Source: Flavobacterium sp. UMI-01
GTDB taxonomy: Bacteria > Bacteroidota > Bacteroidia > Flavobacteriales > Flavobacteriaceae
NCBI RefSeq assembly: GCF_019656315.1
Contig: NZ_BPLU01000026.1
Location: 25,751-89,750 of the forward strand
DNA length: 64,000 nt
Direction: 5' to 3'
Shown: piece by piece, positions 54,206-63,321 of the stretch
Numbering within the stretch: position 1 is the stretch's first letter
Layout of the letters: the number at the start of each line of letters is the position of its first letter
Translations under genes and position numbers: made by a program
Notes under the pieces: generated by a model
What the model was told of the DNA's origin: nothing
Databases searched by the model: none
What the model saw: only the letters and a program-made list of their open reading frames with translations

Positions 54206-54218
54206 TTAAACAGCAACA
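54193..54218. repeat. 26-bp perfect palindrome spanning two convergent stop codons
   Basis: TGTTGCTGTTTAA/TTAAACAGCAACA. It includes TAA of thyA (54203-54205) and of the convergent gene (54206-54208) with no spacing. Both proteins therefore end in Val-Ala-Val. It could act as a symmetric hairpin ending both mRNAs, although it has no T tract. Confidence 0.9.
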
Positions 54219-54502
54219 ACTCCATTTTCTGTACCTGCAAACTCATTCCACTTGTATGAATCTGCTTCTGTATCGTTGATGTACGTACCATCAACTACAT
54301 ATTTAAACTCATAAGAAGCATCTTTTGGTAATTCAAAAACACCTTTAAAAGTTCCGTTTTTTAATTTACTCATCGCACCTTCTTCGATACTCCAATTGTT
54401 AAAATCACCAACAACAGAGGCATTAATAGCATCTTTTGCTTCGATAGAAAAGGTTACTTTACAAACAGGTTTTGACTTTATAAATTGTTTTTTTATTGAC
54501 AT
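54206..54502 (-). CDS. Isoamylase early-set / CBM48-like small protein
   Basis: 98 residues from ATG 54502 (MSIKKQFIKSKPVCKVTFSIE); upstream in-frame ATG 54562 gives an unlikely hydrophobic extension. KVTFSIEAKDAINASVVGDFNNWSIEEGAMSKLKNGTFKGVFELPKDASYEFKYVVDGTYIND is an N-terminal early-set (glycogen-binding, AMPK-beta-like) fold. Single-domain proteins of this type are frequent in Bacteroidota; function unknown, carbohydrate or protein binding inferred. Confidence 0.85.
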   Translation of the reverse strand: MSIKKQFIKSKPVCKVTFSIEAKDAINASVVGDFNNWSIEEGAMSKLKNGTFKGVFELPKDASYEFKYVVDGTYINDTEADSYKWNEFAGTENGVVAV

Positions 54503-54663
54503 AACTATTTCATTTTTAATATTATGAAACAAAGAAAACAAAATATATTGAATTTTTAACACCCAAAGAAAGTTTTACCATAATACCATTTAACTTGTTA
54601 ATTTTTAATACATTCCGTAATTTTAGTAGTATTAAATTTAACATGTTAAAAAAGAAGTCGTTT

Positions 54664-54671
54664 TATATTTG
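54664..54671 (+). promoter_or_regulatory. Promoter -7 element of the 2TM-folA unit
   Basis: TATATTTG matches TAnnTTTG, 67 nt before the 2TM gene. A weaker TATCTTTA lies close to the start at about 54713. Confidence 0.5.
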
Positions 54672-54738
54672 ATTAATAAACTTCCAAAAGCATAATTTTA
54701 CAAATTAAATTTTATCTTTATGTTTTAATTTTTTACCT

Positions 54739-55077
54739 ATGGAAAGAGAACAACATGAATTATACGAGTATGCTCGACGAAGAATTAAACAAAAAAAGAG
54801 ACTTTATTTTCATTTTGTCCTTTTAGTTACTGCCTCTCTTTTTATCTTTTTATTAACCCAAATCATTACCATTAACATCAACCCAAATTGGCTTATTGTA
54901 GGTTTTGCTGTGTGGGCATTTATTTTTATTCTTCACTTTGTAAAAGTGTACATTACAGACCGATTCATGAATAAAAATTGGGAAAGAGAACAAATTGACA
55001 GATTGGTCGCCTCGCAAGCGAAAAAAATAGCTGAATTAAAAACAAAAATAGACGAAGATCATTCCTCTACAAAATAA
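54739..55077 (+). CDS. 2TM domain protein
   Basis: 112 residues: a charged N-terminus (YEYARRRIKQKKRLYFHF), two membrane helices (LVTASLFIFLLTQIITI and WLIVGFAVWAFIFILHFVKVYI), and a coiled C-terminus (WEREQIDRLVASQAKKIAELKTKI). This is the Bacteroidota 2TM family, sometimes found fused to histidine kinases; function unknown. Ends 6 nt before folA, so cotranscribed. Confidence 0.82.
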   Translation: MEREQHELYEYARRRIKQKKRLYFHFVLLVTASLFIFLLTQIITININPNWLIVGFAVWAFIFILHFVKVYITDRFMNKNWEREQIDRLVASQAKKIAELKTKIDEDHSSTK

Positions 55078-55083
55078 CACCTC

Positions 55084-55578
55084 ATGATAATAATGATTGC
55101 TGCTGCGGCAGAAAATAACGCTTTAGGGAAAGACAACGCCCTATTATGGCATTTACCCAATGATTTCAAACGTTTTAAATCCATCACGACAGGTCATCAT
55201 ATTATTATGGGACGAAAAACATTTGAAAGTTTCCCAAAACCACTCCCTAACCGAACCCACATCGTTATCAGCAGGCAAAAGGATTACAAACCCGAAGGTT
55301 GCCTCGTAGTAAACAGCCTCCAAGAAGCACTAGCAGCGTGTCCAAAAGAAGAAGACAGCTTTATCATAGGTGGTGGCGAAATTTACAAATTAGCACTACC
55401 CTATTCAGATAAAATAGAACTCACCAGAGTACACCATACTTTTGAAGCAGATGCATTTTTCCCTGAAATAGACTCGACTCAATGGCAACTTACAACCTCT
55501 GAATTTCATCCCAAAGACGAGAAACATCTTTTTGATTTCAGTTTTGAGACTTATGCTAAAATAGAAACACCTCAGTAA
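55084..55578 (+). CDS. folA: Dihydrofolate reductase
   Basis: 164 residues: MIAAAAENNALGKDNALLWHLPNDFKRFKSITTGHHIIMGRKTFES covers the folate and NADPH sites. The GGGEIYKLALPYSDKIELTRV motif and FDFSFETYAK end are also typical. Regenerates THF from the DHF made by ThyA. The stop codon lies in the loop of its terminator. Confidence 0.96.
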   Translation: MIIMIAAAAENNALGKDNALLWHLPNDFKRFKSITTGHHIIMGRKTFESFPKPLPNRTHIVISRQKDYKPEGCLVVNSLQEALAACPKEEDSFIIGGGEIYKLALPYSDKIELTRVHHTFEADAFFPEIDSTQWQLTTSEFHPKDEKHLFDFSFETYAKIETPQ

Positions 55579-55597
55579 AACTGAGGTGCTCTATTTT
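55568..55597 (+). terminator. Terminator overlapping the folA stop
   Basis: CACCTCAGT (55568-55576) / ACTGAGGTG (55580-55588) then CTCTATTTTTT. The left arm encodes the last folA codons. Confidence 0.75.
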
Positions 55598-55620
55598 TTC
55601 AACGATAAGGACTTTACTGT

Positions 55621-55938
55621 CTATTCCTGTAGCAGAATTTGACAACTTAATATAAAAATTACAAAGGTCAACATAGCTCCAGTGACGAAGATAATGACAT
55701 TTGATGTTTTTTGAGAGTACATCTCAAAGTAGCCTTTAATACCAAATACCACGAAGGTACTAAAGACAAAGAAAATTAAAATTTCCAAAAACAAATTTAA
55801 TCCTAAGAACGTATTTTGCGTTAATAACAAATTACTGTTTAATAAAACAGCACCGTCAAAACTAACCACAAGCACAAATGATATAATTAGCGCAAAAATT
55901 AACCACTTGATTTGACTTGTTAGTCCTTTAACTATCAT
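55621..55938 (-). CDS. Small membrane protein, unknown
   Basis: 105 residues with three hydrophobic helices (WLIFALIISFVLVVSF, LNLFLEILIFFVFSTFVVFGI and NVIIFVTGAMLTFVIFILSCQILL). No family recognised. ATG at 55938, minus strand, convergent with folA. Confidence 0.6.
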   Translation of the reverse strand: MIVKGLTSQIKWLIFALIISFVLVVSFDGAVLLNSNLLLTQNTFLGLNLFLEILIFFVFSTFVVFGIKGYFEMYSQKTSNVIIFVTGAMLTFVIFILSCQILLQE

Positions 55939-56252
55939 TGAAAATAAATATTTACTATTTATAAAGTAAAATTCGGCAATATACCGCTGCTACACAATAC
56001 CCACTTTTAGTGATATTTTAGGTTTTAGCAAAAACACAAGTTGCTAAAAATCAGACATTTAAATATTTTATATAAAAAAAGGTACAATTAAAAAAGTCGA
56101 ATGTTTTGATTTTCAAGAGTTTCTCTTTTCGAAAACGAAATTTGATTTCTCTTTTCGTACCCATCAATAAGGAGGCAATTATCCCCCAAATTATAGACAC
56201 GCAATCCAGTTCCAAAGAGATTGTATTATATTTGTGGAAAAATAAAGTTACA
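55939..56252. other. Divergent spacer
   Basis: About 310 nt between the small membrane protein gene and menG/ubiE. It contains the ubiE promoter at 56227-56234 and A/T-rich sequence; an open frame upstream of ATG 56253 is judged non-coding because it runs through the promoter. Confidence 0.55.
56227..56234 (+). promoter_or_regulatory. Promoter -7 element of ubiE-porT
   Basis: TATATTTG matches TAnnTTTG, 18 nt before the ubiE ATG. Confidence 0.65.
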
Positions 56253-56984
56253 ATGTCAAAAAACATCACTCCATATAAGGACTCCACATTAAGTAAAAAA
56301 GAACAAGTCGCAAAAATGTTTGATACCATCTCAGGAAATTACGACAACCTGAACCGCGTAATCTCATTTGGAATTGATGTAAAATGGCGCAAAAAAGTTT
56401 TGGCTATTGTATCGAAAGCAAAGCCAAAAACCATACTTGATATCGCAACTGGAACAGGAGACTTAGCTATTTTATTATCTCAAACCAAGGCCGAAAAAAT
56501 CGTTGGCTTAGATATCTCTGCAGGAATGCTAGAAGTAGGTGAAAAGAAAATTGCTGCTAAAAAACTTTCCAAGACAATTGAAATGGTCTTGGGCGATTCA
56601 GAAAACATCCCTTTTCAAGACAACTTTTTTGACGCCATCACAGTAGCTTTTGGAGTTCGTAATTTTGAAAATTTAGAAAAAGGTTTAAGCGAAATACTAC
56701 GTGTTTTAAAACCTAATGGGGTATTTGTAATTTTAGAAACTTCGGTCCCTGAGAAAACACCTTACAAACAAGGATATCATTTTTATACTAAAAACATTTT
56801 ACCTCTTATTGGAAAATTGTTCTCAAAAGACAATGTTGCTTATGGATACTTATCGGAATCTGCTTCAAAATTCCCTTATGGTGAGGCCTTGAACAATATT
56901 TTGAGAAAAATTGGGTTTATAGACGTGAAGGCTATGCCTCAAACCCTTGGAGTAGCGACTATTTATGTGGCTTCCAAAAAATAA
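56253..56984 (+). CDS. ubiE: Demethylmenaquinone/ubiquinone methyltransferase
   Basis: 243 residues from ATG 56253 ([42 protein letters not shown]). SAM motif [34 protein letters not shown]-type motif as [19 protein letters not shown], and [15 protein letters not shown]. Bacteroidota use menaquinone, so the MenG reaction (demethylmenaquinone to menaquinone) is the likely one. 24 nt before porT. Confidence 0.94.
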   Translation: MSKNITPYKDSTLSKKEQVAKMFDTISGNYDNLNRVISFGIDVKWRKKVLAIVSKAKPKTILDIATGTGDLAILLSQTKAEKIVGLDISAGMLEVGEKKIAAKKLSKTIEMVLGDSENIPFQDNFFDAITVAFGVRNFENLEKGLSEILRVLKPNGVFVILETSVPEKTPYKQGYHFYTKNILPLIGKLFSKDNVAYGYLSESASKFPYGEALNNILRKIGFIDVKAMPQTLGVATIYVASKK

Positions 56985-57008
56985 TCTTGTATATATTCTA
57001 GCATTCTT

Positions 57009-57719
57009 ATGAAAAAAACGGCATTCTCTCTGCTATTATTCTTGATATCGTTCAAAGGAATGACACAATCAGGAATGCGGATTTTTGGGAAAGACCCCAT
57101 TATTCATTTAGAAAACTTCCAAAAACAACGGTTGTATTTTGGGTACTACCTTGGGTTTAATAGTTTTGACTTTAAATTCGATTACAAAGACCTGCAACCC
57201 ACTGATATTGAAGTAAAAAAATCGACTGGTTTTAATGTGGGAGTAGTTGCTGATGTTAAATTACAAGAATACATCAATTTGCGTTTTGAACCCGGTTTGT
57301 ATTATGCCAAAAGAGACTTGAGTTTTCCTGGATTCACGAATCAAGCAGACCGATTACGAGAGGTAAGCAGTACGTATATTCACTTCCCTTTGCTCTTAAA
57401 ATTTTCTTCTCTTCGTACAGGAAATATTCGTCCCTTCTTAGTAGGAGGAATTTCATCAACGTTAAACTTATCTGGAAATTCAAAATCCAAAGACGACAAT
57501 TACGAGCAAAAATTTAGAGTAAAACCATGGTCTTCTAACTACGAAATTGGTTTTGGTATCGATATTTTTTCAGAATACTTTATTTTTTCACCGTCTATCA
57601 GAGGACTTTTTGGAATTACTGACGATTTAATAAGAGACAACGACCCCAACAGCCCTTGGACAGGAAATATCGATTCGATGAAAAACAGAGCCATTTTAAT
57701 TAACTTTACGTTCCATTAA
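57009..57719 (+). CDS. porT: PorT-like outer membrane protein of type IX secretion
   Basis: 236 residues: signal peptide ending KGMTQ, then an 8-strand-like barrel (YFGYYLGFNSFDFKFDY, FNVGVVADVKLQEYINLRFEPGLYYAKRDLSF, YIHFPLLLKFSSLRTGNIRPFLVGGIS, and final RAILINFTFH). The position directly behind ubiE and the sequence match the PorT/SprT family needed for type IX secretion and gliding. It agrees with a T9SS cargo gene and gldA in the same window. Its last 4 nt overlap the convergent rRNA methylase gene. Confidence 0.82.
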   Translation: MKKTAFSLLLFLISFKGMTQSGMRIFGKDPIIHLENFQKQRLYFGYYLGFNSFDFKFDYKDLQPTDIEVKKSTGFNVGVVADVKLQEYINLRFEPGLYYAKRDLSFPGFTNQADRLREVSSTYIHFPLLLKFSSLRTGNIRPFLVGGISSTLNLSGNSKSKDDNYEQKFRVKPWSSNYEIGFGIDIFSEYFIFSPSIRGLFGITDDLIRDNDPNSPWTGNIDSMKNRAILINFTFH

Positions 57720-58447
57720 AGCCCCGCCCTTCTAAATTCACTCAACACGATGGCTGTAGCTGTTGCCACATTTAAACTTTCAGTCATCTGTAAGTCCCCA
57801 AAACGAGGTATAGTTAGTCTTTGGGTTACAGCTTTTTCAATGGCCTTCGAAATTCCGTTCGCTTCATTTCCCATCACTACAATTCCATCCGCAGGCAATG
57901 GTTCTTTATAAATAGTATCCCCATCCATAAACGTTCCAAAAACAGCTTTTGGCGTTTGTAACAAATACTTTTCTAAGTCAATATAATTCACATTTACCCT
58001 TCCTATTGACCCCATTGTAGCTTGAACCACCTTTGGATTATAAATGTCAACTGTTTCATATGAACACAACAATTGTTTCACGCCAAACCAATCACACAAA
58101 CGCAAGATTGTCCCCATATTACCAGGATCTCTCACGGCATCCAAAGCCAGAACCAAACCAGTATCATCGATGTCTTTTTCTTGAGGAATTTTGAACACAG
58201 CCAAACAGCTATTAGGAGTGACCAAAGCCGAAATTTTCTTCAAATCGACTTCTTGTATTAGTGTTTTTTTGGAAGAGTGAATCCCGTCAAAATCATTTCG
58301 GGTCGTGTACAAGTGAACCAATTCAAAATTAGAGCTAAGCAATTCTTGAACTCCTTTTGCGCCTTCGGCAAAAAACATTTGATGGGCTGCTCTATACTTT
58401 TTTTGTTGTAAACTAGTTATAAGTTTTATTTGGTTTTTACTAACCAT
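57716..58447 (-). CDS. SpoU/TrmH-family RNA 2'-O-methyltransferase
   Basis: 243 residues from ATG 58447 (MVSKNQIKLITSLQQKKYRAAHQMFFAEGAKGVQELL). SPOUT motifs: LVLALDAVRDPGNMGTILRLCDWFGV, VVQATMGSIGRV, IVVMGNEANGIS, and LTIPRFGDLQMTESLNVATATAIVLSEF. N-terminal substrate-binding domain included. Likely methylates rRNA or tRNA; the target is not deducible. The longer frame to 58642 overlaps the divergent BamA-like gene and is rejected. Confidence 0.92.
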   Translation of the reverse strand: MVSKNQIKLITSLQQKKYRAAHQMFFAEGAKGVQELLSSNFELVHLYTTRNDFDGIHSSKKTLIQEVDLKKISALVTPNSCLAVFKIPQEKDIDDTGLVLALDAVRDPGNMGTILRLCDWFGVKQLLCSYETVDIYNPKVVQATMGSIGRVNVNYIDLEKYLLQTPKAVFGTFMDGDTIYKEPLPADGIVVMGNEANGISKAIEKAVTQRLTIPRFGDLQMTESLNVATATAIVLSEFRRAGL

Positions 58448-58456
58448 AAAAATATG

Positions 58457-58464
58457 TACTTTTG
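58457..58464 (+). promoter_or_regulatory. Promoter -7 element of the BamA/TamA-like gene
   Basis: TACTTTTG matches TAnnTTTG, 20 nt before the TTG start at 58485, in the 37-nt divergent spacer. Confidence 0.6.
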
Positions 58465-58484
58465 AATTAAATATTTTAGGACAC

Positions 58485-61040
58485 TTGAAAAAAATTTCAA
58501 CAAAAATATCACTTATTATTCTAATTGGGATAATTATAGCCGCTTGTAATGCCGAAAAACGAGTTCCGGAGGGGAAGCACCTACTTACAAAAAACAAAAT
58601 TATAGTAAATGGCAAACGTACCACCGAGGAAGATGTAACCAATCAGCTCTATCAAAAACCCAATGGAACCTTATTAGGCTATCGGTTGCGATTGAACTTA
58701 TACAATTTAGCCAACCTAAATCCCGACTCGACTTACCAAGCTAAATTCATTGCCAATCCTAAAAAATACGAGCGCAAATCAAAATGGCTTTCAGCCAAAC
58801 AAGTCAACCGATTAGGCACTTCTTTTTGGTACCACGGCATTCATGATTTCTTAAAAAAAACAGGGGAACCTCCTGTAATTATTGATACCATCAAATCACA
58901 AAAGTCGGTTGCGAGACTCAAATCCTATTATTTCAACAATGGTTTTTTTAAAATAAAAGCCGATTACCAACTCGACACTTTAACCCAAAAAAGAGGTCAA
59001 ATCCGTTACGACATCTTCACAGGCAATCCCTATGTTTTGGACACCATAAAAGCTAGCATTTCGACACCCGTATTGGATTCGCTTTATCATGCATCTAAAA
59101 ATCTTAGTTTTTTAAAATCAGGCAAACAATTTAGAACTGAAAATTTTGAAGACGAAAAAAACCGCCTTGCCACACTTTTTAGAAACAACGGAATATATCA
59201 TTTCCAACCCACTTACATCAATTTTGACATTGATACCATTCAAAAAGGCGATAAGGCCAATGTAAACCTTATCATCAACAACTATTCGTATCAAGACCAA
59301 GACTCTACCAAGACCGAGCCTTTCAAAAGATTCAAAATCAGCGATGTGAATATCTATCCAGATTATACTGCAAACAATAACAACTTACCTATTAAAGACA
59401 GTACGAGTTATAAAAACTTCAATATTTACACTCACGAAAAATTAAAATACAAGCCCTACGCCATTACAGATGCTATCTTTATCAACAAAGGTGGCTATTT
59501 TGCCGATTACAAGACGGTATTAACGACTCGCTATTTGAGCAACTTAAAAGTCTTTAATTACCCAATTATTCAGTATGAAATTGACCGAAGAGACACCACC
59601 TTTAGCTCCTTGATTGCAAAAATTTATTTAACTCCCAGAAAAAAATACAGTTTTGGCGCTTCATTTGATGTCACCCACTCCAACATTCAGGATATTGGAA
59701 TCGCCTTTAGTCCCTCATTATCGATACGCAACATTTTTAAAGGAGCCGAAACATTAGAAATTTCTGCCAGAGGCAACATAGGTTCTTCTAAGGATTTAGC
59801 AAACCCCAACAATCAATTTTTCAATGTATCCGAGTATGGTCTTGATTTAAAATTGAATTTCCCTCGTATCTTTTTGCCTTTTGGTACTGAAAAAATCATT
59901 CCTAAAAGCATGATTCCTTCCACCTTAATTGCAACGGGATTTTCAAGACAAAAAAACATTGGACTAGACAAAGAAAATTTTACTGGAGCTTTTACCTATA
60001 ATTGGACTCCAAAAAGAAACAACACGGCCCGTTTTGATTTATTCAACGCTCAGTTTATTCGGAATTTAAACACCGAAAATTATTTCAACGTATATAGTTC
60101 GTCCTATAATGCATTGAACAACATTGCAAAAACCTACAACAACAATACAGCCTACGTAAATGAGGCAGGCGATTTAAAGATTGAAGAAGGAACAGCGGGC
60201 TTTACCTCCGATGTCTTAGCCGGAACTACTGCGCTCACAGAAACAGACGAAGATTACAAAAGCGTGAAAAGTATTGAAGAAAGAAGAGTGCGACTTACTG
60301 AAAATGACTTTGTACTTTCTACCAGTTTTACCTTTTCAAAAACAACCAAAACAGACCTTCAGGACAATACCTTTTATTTGTTTAAAACTAAAATTGAATC
60401 GGCGGGTTCTTTATTATCGGTCATTTCAAGAGCGGCCAAACTTCCTTATAATTCCAATGGCAATTATGAAATCTTCAACCTTGAATATTCTGAATACATA
60501 AAAACCGAATTTGACTACATCAAGCATTGGGATTTAACCAAGGAAAAGGTTTTGGCAGTGCGAAGTTTCTTTGGAATCGCCATTCCTTTTGGCAATGCCG
60601 ACTACATTCCTTTTTCCCGAAGTTATTTTGCGGGAGGTTCCAATGACAACAGAGCTTGGCAACCTTATAGCTTAGGACCAGGGAGCAGTGGTGCTACAAA
60701 TGATTTTAATGAGGCCAACATGAAAATTGCGCTGAGTGCCGAATTCCGATTCAAAATTTTAGGCGACCTAAAAGGGGCATTATTTGCTGATGCAGGAAAC
60801 ATTTGGAATGTCTTAGACCGTGAAAAAGACGAAAAATACATTTTTAAAAACTGGAATAACTTAAAAGACATGGCATTAGGAACAGGAATTGGACTACGAT
60901 ACGATTTAAACTTCTTTATTGTGCGTTTTGATTTTGGATTTAAAACCTATAATCCGGCTAAGGAAATAGGGGAAAAATGGTTTAAAGAACTTACTTTTTC
61001 GAAGTCGGTATTAAATTTTGGTATAAATTACCCGTTCTAA
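58485..61040 (+). CDS. BamA/TamA-family (Omp85) outer membrane lipoprotein
   Basis: 851 residues; TTG start (no usable ATG). MKKISTKISLIILIGIIIAAC gives a lipobox with Cys21. POTRA-like repeats fill the N-terminal half (KHLLTKNKIIVNGKRTTEEDVTNQLYQKPNG, and FRNNGIYHFQPTYINFDIDT). A C-terminal Omp85 barrel follows with IPFSRSYFAGGSNDNRAWQPYSLGPG (the conserved loop-6 region, though with NDN-RAW in place of VRG[FY]) and final FSKSVLNFGINYPF. Related to TamA; probable role in outer membrane protein or lipid insertion. The lipid anchor sets it apart from classical BamA. Confidence 0.85.
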   Translation: MKKISTKISLIILIGIIIAACNAEKRVPEGKHLLTKNKIIVNGKRTTEEDVTNQLYQKPNGTLLGYRLRLNLYNLANLNPDSTYQAKFIANPKKYERKSKWLSAKQVNRLGTSFWYHGIHDFLKKTGEPPVIIDTIKSQKSVARLKSYYFNNGFFKIKADYQLDTLTQKRGQIRYDIFTGNPYVLDTIKASISTPVLDSLYHASKNLSFLKSGKQFRTENFEDEKNRLATLFRNNGIYHFQPTYINFDIDTIQKGDKANVNLIINNYSYQDQDSTKTEPFKRFKISDVNIYPDYTANNNNLPIKDSTSYKNFNIYTHEKLKYKPYAITDAIFINKGGYFADYKTVLTTRYLSNLKVFNYPIIQYEIDRRDTTFSSLIAKIYLTPRKKYSFGASFDVTHSNIQDIGIAFSPSLSIRNIFKGAETLEISARGNIGSSKDLANPNNQFFNVSEYGLDLKLNFPRIFLPFGTEKIIPKSMIPSTLIATGFSRQKNIGLDKENFTGAFTYNWTPKRNNTARFDLFNAQFIRNLNTENYFNVYSSSYNALNNIAKTYNNNTAYVNEAGDLKIEEGTAGFTSDVLAGTTALTETDEDYKSVKSIEERRVRLTENDFVLSTSFTFSKTTKTDLQDNTFYLFKTKIESAGSLLSVISRAAKLPYNSNGNYEIFNLEYSEYIKTEFDYIKHWDLTKEKVLAVRSFFGIAIPFGNADYIPFSRSYFAGGSNDNRAWQPYSLGPGSSGATNDFNEANMKIALSAEFRFKILGDLKGALFADAGNIWNVLDREKDEKYIFKNWNNLKDMALGTGIGLRYDLNFFIVRFDFGFKTYNPAKEIGEKWFKELTFSKSVLNFGINYPF

Positions 61041-61054
61041 TCCTATTTAATTCT

Positions 61055-61062
61055 TATTTTTG
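61055..61062 (+). promoter_or_regulatory. Promoter -7 element of fbaA-accD
   Basis: TATTTTTG matches TAnnTTTG, 43 nt before the fbaA ATG. Confidence 0.6.
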
Positions 61063-61105
61063 CTGACTAAAAACTAAAAACTAGGAATAACTAAAAACAA
61101 TTAAA

Positions 61106-62173
61106 ATGGCACACAACATTAAACCAGGCGTAGCTACAGGAGATCAAGTTCAAGAAATTTTCAACTATGCAAAAGAAAAAGGATTTGCTCTTCCAGCAGT
61201 AAACGTAACTGGTTCAAGCACAATCAACGGAGTACTTGAAACAGCAGCAAAATTAAATGCTCCTGTTATCATTCAATTCTCTAACGGAGGTGCACAATTC
61301 AATGCAGGTAAAGGATTATCAAACGCAGGTGAAAAAGCGGCAATTGCTGGTGCAATTGCTGGTGCAAAACACATCCACACACTTGCTGAGGCGTATGGTG
61401 CTACTGTAATTTTACATACAGACCACTGTGCAAAAAAATTATTGCCTTGGATTGACGGGTTATTGGATGCTTCTGAAGCACATTTTGCTGCTACAGGAAA
61501 ACCCTTATTTAGCTCACACATGATTGATTTATCAGAAGAGCCAATCGAAGAAAACATCGAAATCTGTAAAGAATACCTAGCTCGTATGAGCAAAATGGGG
61601 ATGACATTAGAAATTGAATTGGGAATCACGGGTGGTGAAGAAGACGGAGTGGACAATTCAGATGTGGATAGCTCTAAATTATATACACAACCAGAAGAAG
61701 TAGCTTATGCTTACGAGGAATTATCAAAAGTAAGTCCTAAATTTACAGTAGCAGCAGCTTTTGGAAACGTACACGGGGTGTACAAACCAGGTAACGTAAA
61801 ATTGACACCAAAAATCCTTAAAAATTCTCAAGAATACATTCAAGCGAAATACAACACAGAGGCAAACCCAATTGATTTTGTTTTCCACGGTGGTTCAGGT
61901 TCTACAATTGAAGAAATCAGAGAAGCAATTGGATATGGTGTTATCAAAATGAACATTGATACTGACTTGCAATTTGCTTACACAGAAGGTATTCGTGATT
62001 ATATGACCAAAAATATTGAGTATTTGAGAACTCAAATTGGTAACCCAGAGGGTGACGATGTGCCTAACAAAAAATACTACGACCCAAGAAAATGGGTACG
62101 TGAGAGTGAAGTAACATTCAACACAAGATTAGAACAAGCATTTGCTGACTTAAACAACGTAAATACTTTATAA
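61106..62173 (+). CDS. fbaA: Class II fructose-bisphosphate aldolase
   Basis: 355 residues: ALPAVNVTGSSTINGVLETAAKLNAPVIIQFSNGG, zinc ligand and catalytic region ILHTDHCAKKLLPWIDGLLD, LEIELGITGGEEDGVDNS, FGNVHGVYKPGNVKL, FVFHGGSGSTIEEI, and KMNIDTDLQFAYTEGIRDY. Zn-dependent cleavage of fructose-1,6-bisphosphate. Very codon-regular, as expected for a highly expressed gene. Confidence 0.97.
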   Translation: MAHNIKPGVATGDQVQEIFNYAKEKGFALPAVNVTGSSTINGVLETAAKLNAPVIIQFSNGGAQFNAGKGLSNAGEKAAIAGAIAGAKHIHTLAEAYGATVILHTDHCAKKLLPWIDGLLDASEAHFAATGKPLFSSHMIDLSEEPIEENIEICKEYLARMSKMGMTLEIELGITGGEEDGVDNSDVDSSKLYTQPEEVAYAYEELSKVSPKFTVAAAFGNVHGVYKPGNVKLTPKILKNSQEYIQAKYNTEANPIDFVFHGGSGSTIEEIREAIGYGVIKMNIDTDLQFAYTEGIRDYMTKNIEYLRTQIGNPEGDDVPNKKYYDPRKWVRESEVTFNTRLEQAFADLNNVNTL

Positions 62174-62183
62174 ATTTAGGATT

Positions 62184-62228
62184 AAGGATTTTGGAATTGA
62201 AGATTTTTAACTCCTAATTCCAAAATCC
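62184..62228 (+). repeat. Inverted repeat in the fbaA-accD spacer
   Basis: Perfect 14-bp arms AGGATTTTGGAATT (62184-62197) / AATTCCAAAATCCT (62215-62228) with a 17-nt loop and no T tract. It may be a processing or mRNA-stability hairpin inside the operon. Confidence 0.75.
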
Positions 62229-62256
62229 TAATTATCAAAATTCAAAATTCGAAATT

Positions 62257-63114
62257 ATGGCTTGGTTTAAACGACAAGAAAAAGGAATCACTACTGCTAC
62301 CCAAGACAAAATGGATGTTCCAAAAGGGCTATGGTACAAATCTCCTACTGGAAAAATCATTGATGCAGACGAACTAGAACGCAATTTATTTGTAAGTCCA
62401 GAAGATGGTTTCCATGTGAGAATAGGTAGTGCCACTTATTTTGAAATCTTGTTTGACAATAATGAGTTTATTGAATTGGACAAAGACTTAACTTCAAAGG
62501 ACACCTTAAATTTTGTGGACACAAAGAAGTATTCTGACCGTCTAAAACAAGTTACTGAAAAAACCAAACTTAAAGATGCTGTACGCACAGGTGTAGGAAA
62601 ATCAAAAGGAAAAGATTTGGTCATCTGTTGTATGGATTTTGCCTTTATTGGTGGCTCTATGGGAGCTGTTGTAGGGGAAAAAATTGCTCGAGGAATTGAT
62701 TATGCAATCAAACACCGTTTGCCTTTCTTGATGATTTCAAAATCAGGAGGAGCGCGTATGATGGAAGCCGCCTATTCGTTAATGCAATTGGCCAAAACAT
62801 CTGTTAAATTAGCACAATTAGCCGATGCTAAATTGCCTTACATTTCTTTATGTACAGACCCAACCACTGGTGGAACTACTGCTTCTTACGCCATGTTAGG
62901 AGATATCAATATCGCTGAGCCAGGCGCCTTAATTGGTTTTGCGGGCCCACGTGTGGTAAGAGACACCACAGGTAAAGACTTACCAGAAGGATTTCAAACC
63001 GCTGAGTTTTTATTAGAACACGGTTTCCTAGACTTTATCAGCGCTAGAAAAGAATTAAAAGACAAAATCAACTTGTATCTTGATTTGATTCAAAACAACG
63101 AAATTAGACCTTAA
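62257..63114 (+). CDS. accD: Acetyl-CoA carboxylase carboxyltransferase beta subunit, without zinc-ribbon cysteines
   Basis: 285 residues: [33 protein letters not shown] at the N-terminus, then the crotonase-type core [87 protein letters not shown]. Transfers CO2 from carboxybiotin to acetyl-CoA. Standard AccD has a four-Cys zinc ribbon here; the equivalent positions are Ser29, Gly32, Ser47 and Asp50, so the zinc site is lost. Probably cotranscribed with fbaA. Confidence 0.95.
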   Translation: MAWFKRQEKGITTATQDKMDVPKGLWYKSPTGKIIDADELERNLFVSPEDGFHVRIGSATYFEILFDNNEFIELDKDLTSKDTLNFVDTKKYSDRLKQVTEKTKLKDAVRTGVGKSKGKDLVICCMDFAFIGGSMGAVVGEKIARGIDYAIKHRLPFLMISKSGGARMMEAAYSLMQLAKTSVKLAQLADAKLPYISLCTDPTTGGTTASYAMLGDINIAEPGALIGFAGPRVVRDTTGKDLPEGFQTAEFLLEHGFLDFISARKELKDKINLYLDLIQNNEIRP

Positions 63115-63133
63115 AAATTTCGAATCAATACAG

Positions 63134-63170
63134 TAGCCCCAAGTAGTGGATCACTATTTGGGGCTTTTTT
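63134..63170 (+). terminator. Terminator of accD
   Basis: AGCCCCAA-G-TAGTG / CACTA-T-TTGGGGCT (63134-63165), then a T run. Confidence 0.9.
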
Positions 63171-63321
63171 ATGGCAAAAACAATCCGTAATCGAGGTTGT
63201 AATTCCCTCAACAAGCCATCAGCTGACAAGCCCGTATTCCAAGACTAGTTGCGTTATGGTGATTATAAAAGTGGTAGTGAGGAATGGTTGGGGATGGATT
63301 AATATTATAGATATTATAGAA

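Noticed and set aside
56106..56252. N-terminal extension of UbiE
   Set aside because: It contains the promoter TATATTTG; the family N-terminus begins at ATG 56253.
58448..58642. Extension of the SpoU methylase into the BamA-like gene
   Set aside because: It would overlap a divergent gene by about 160 nt and adds residues not seen in the family.
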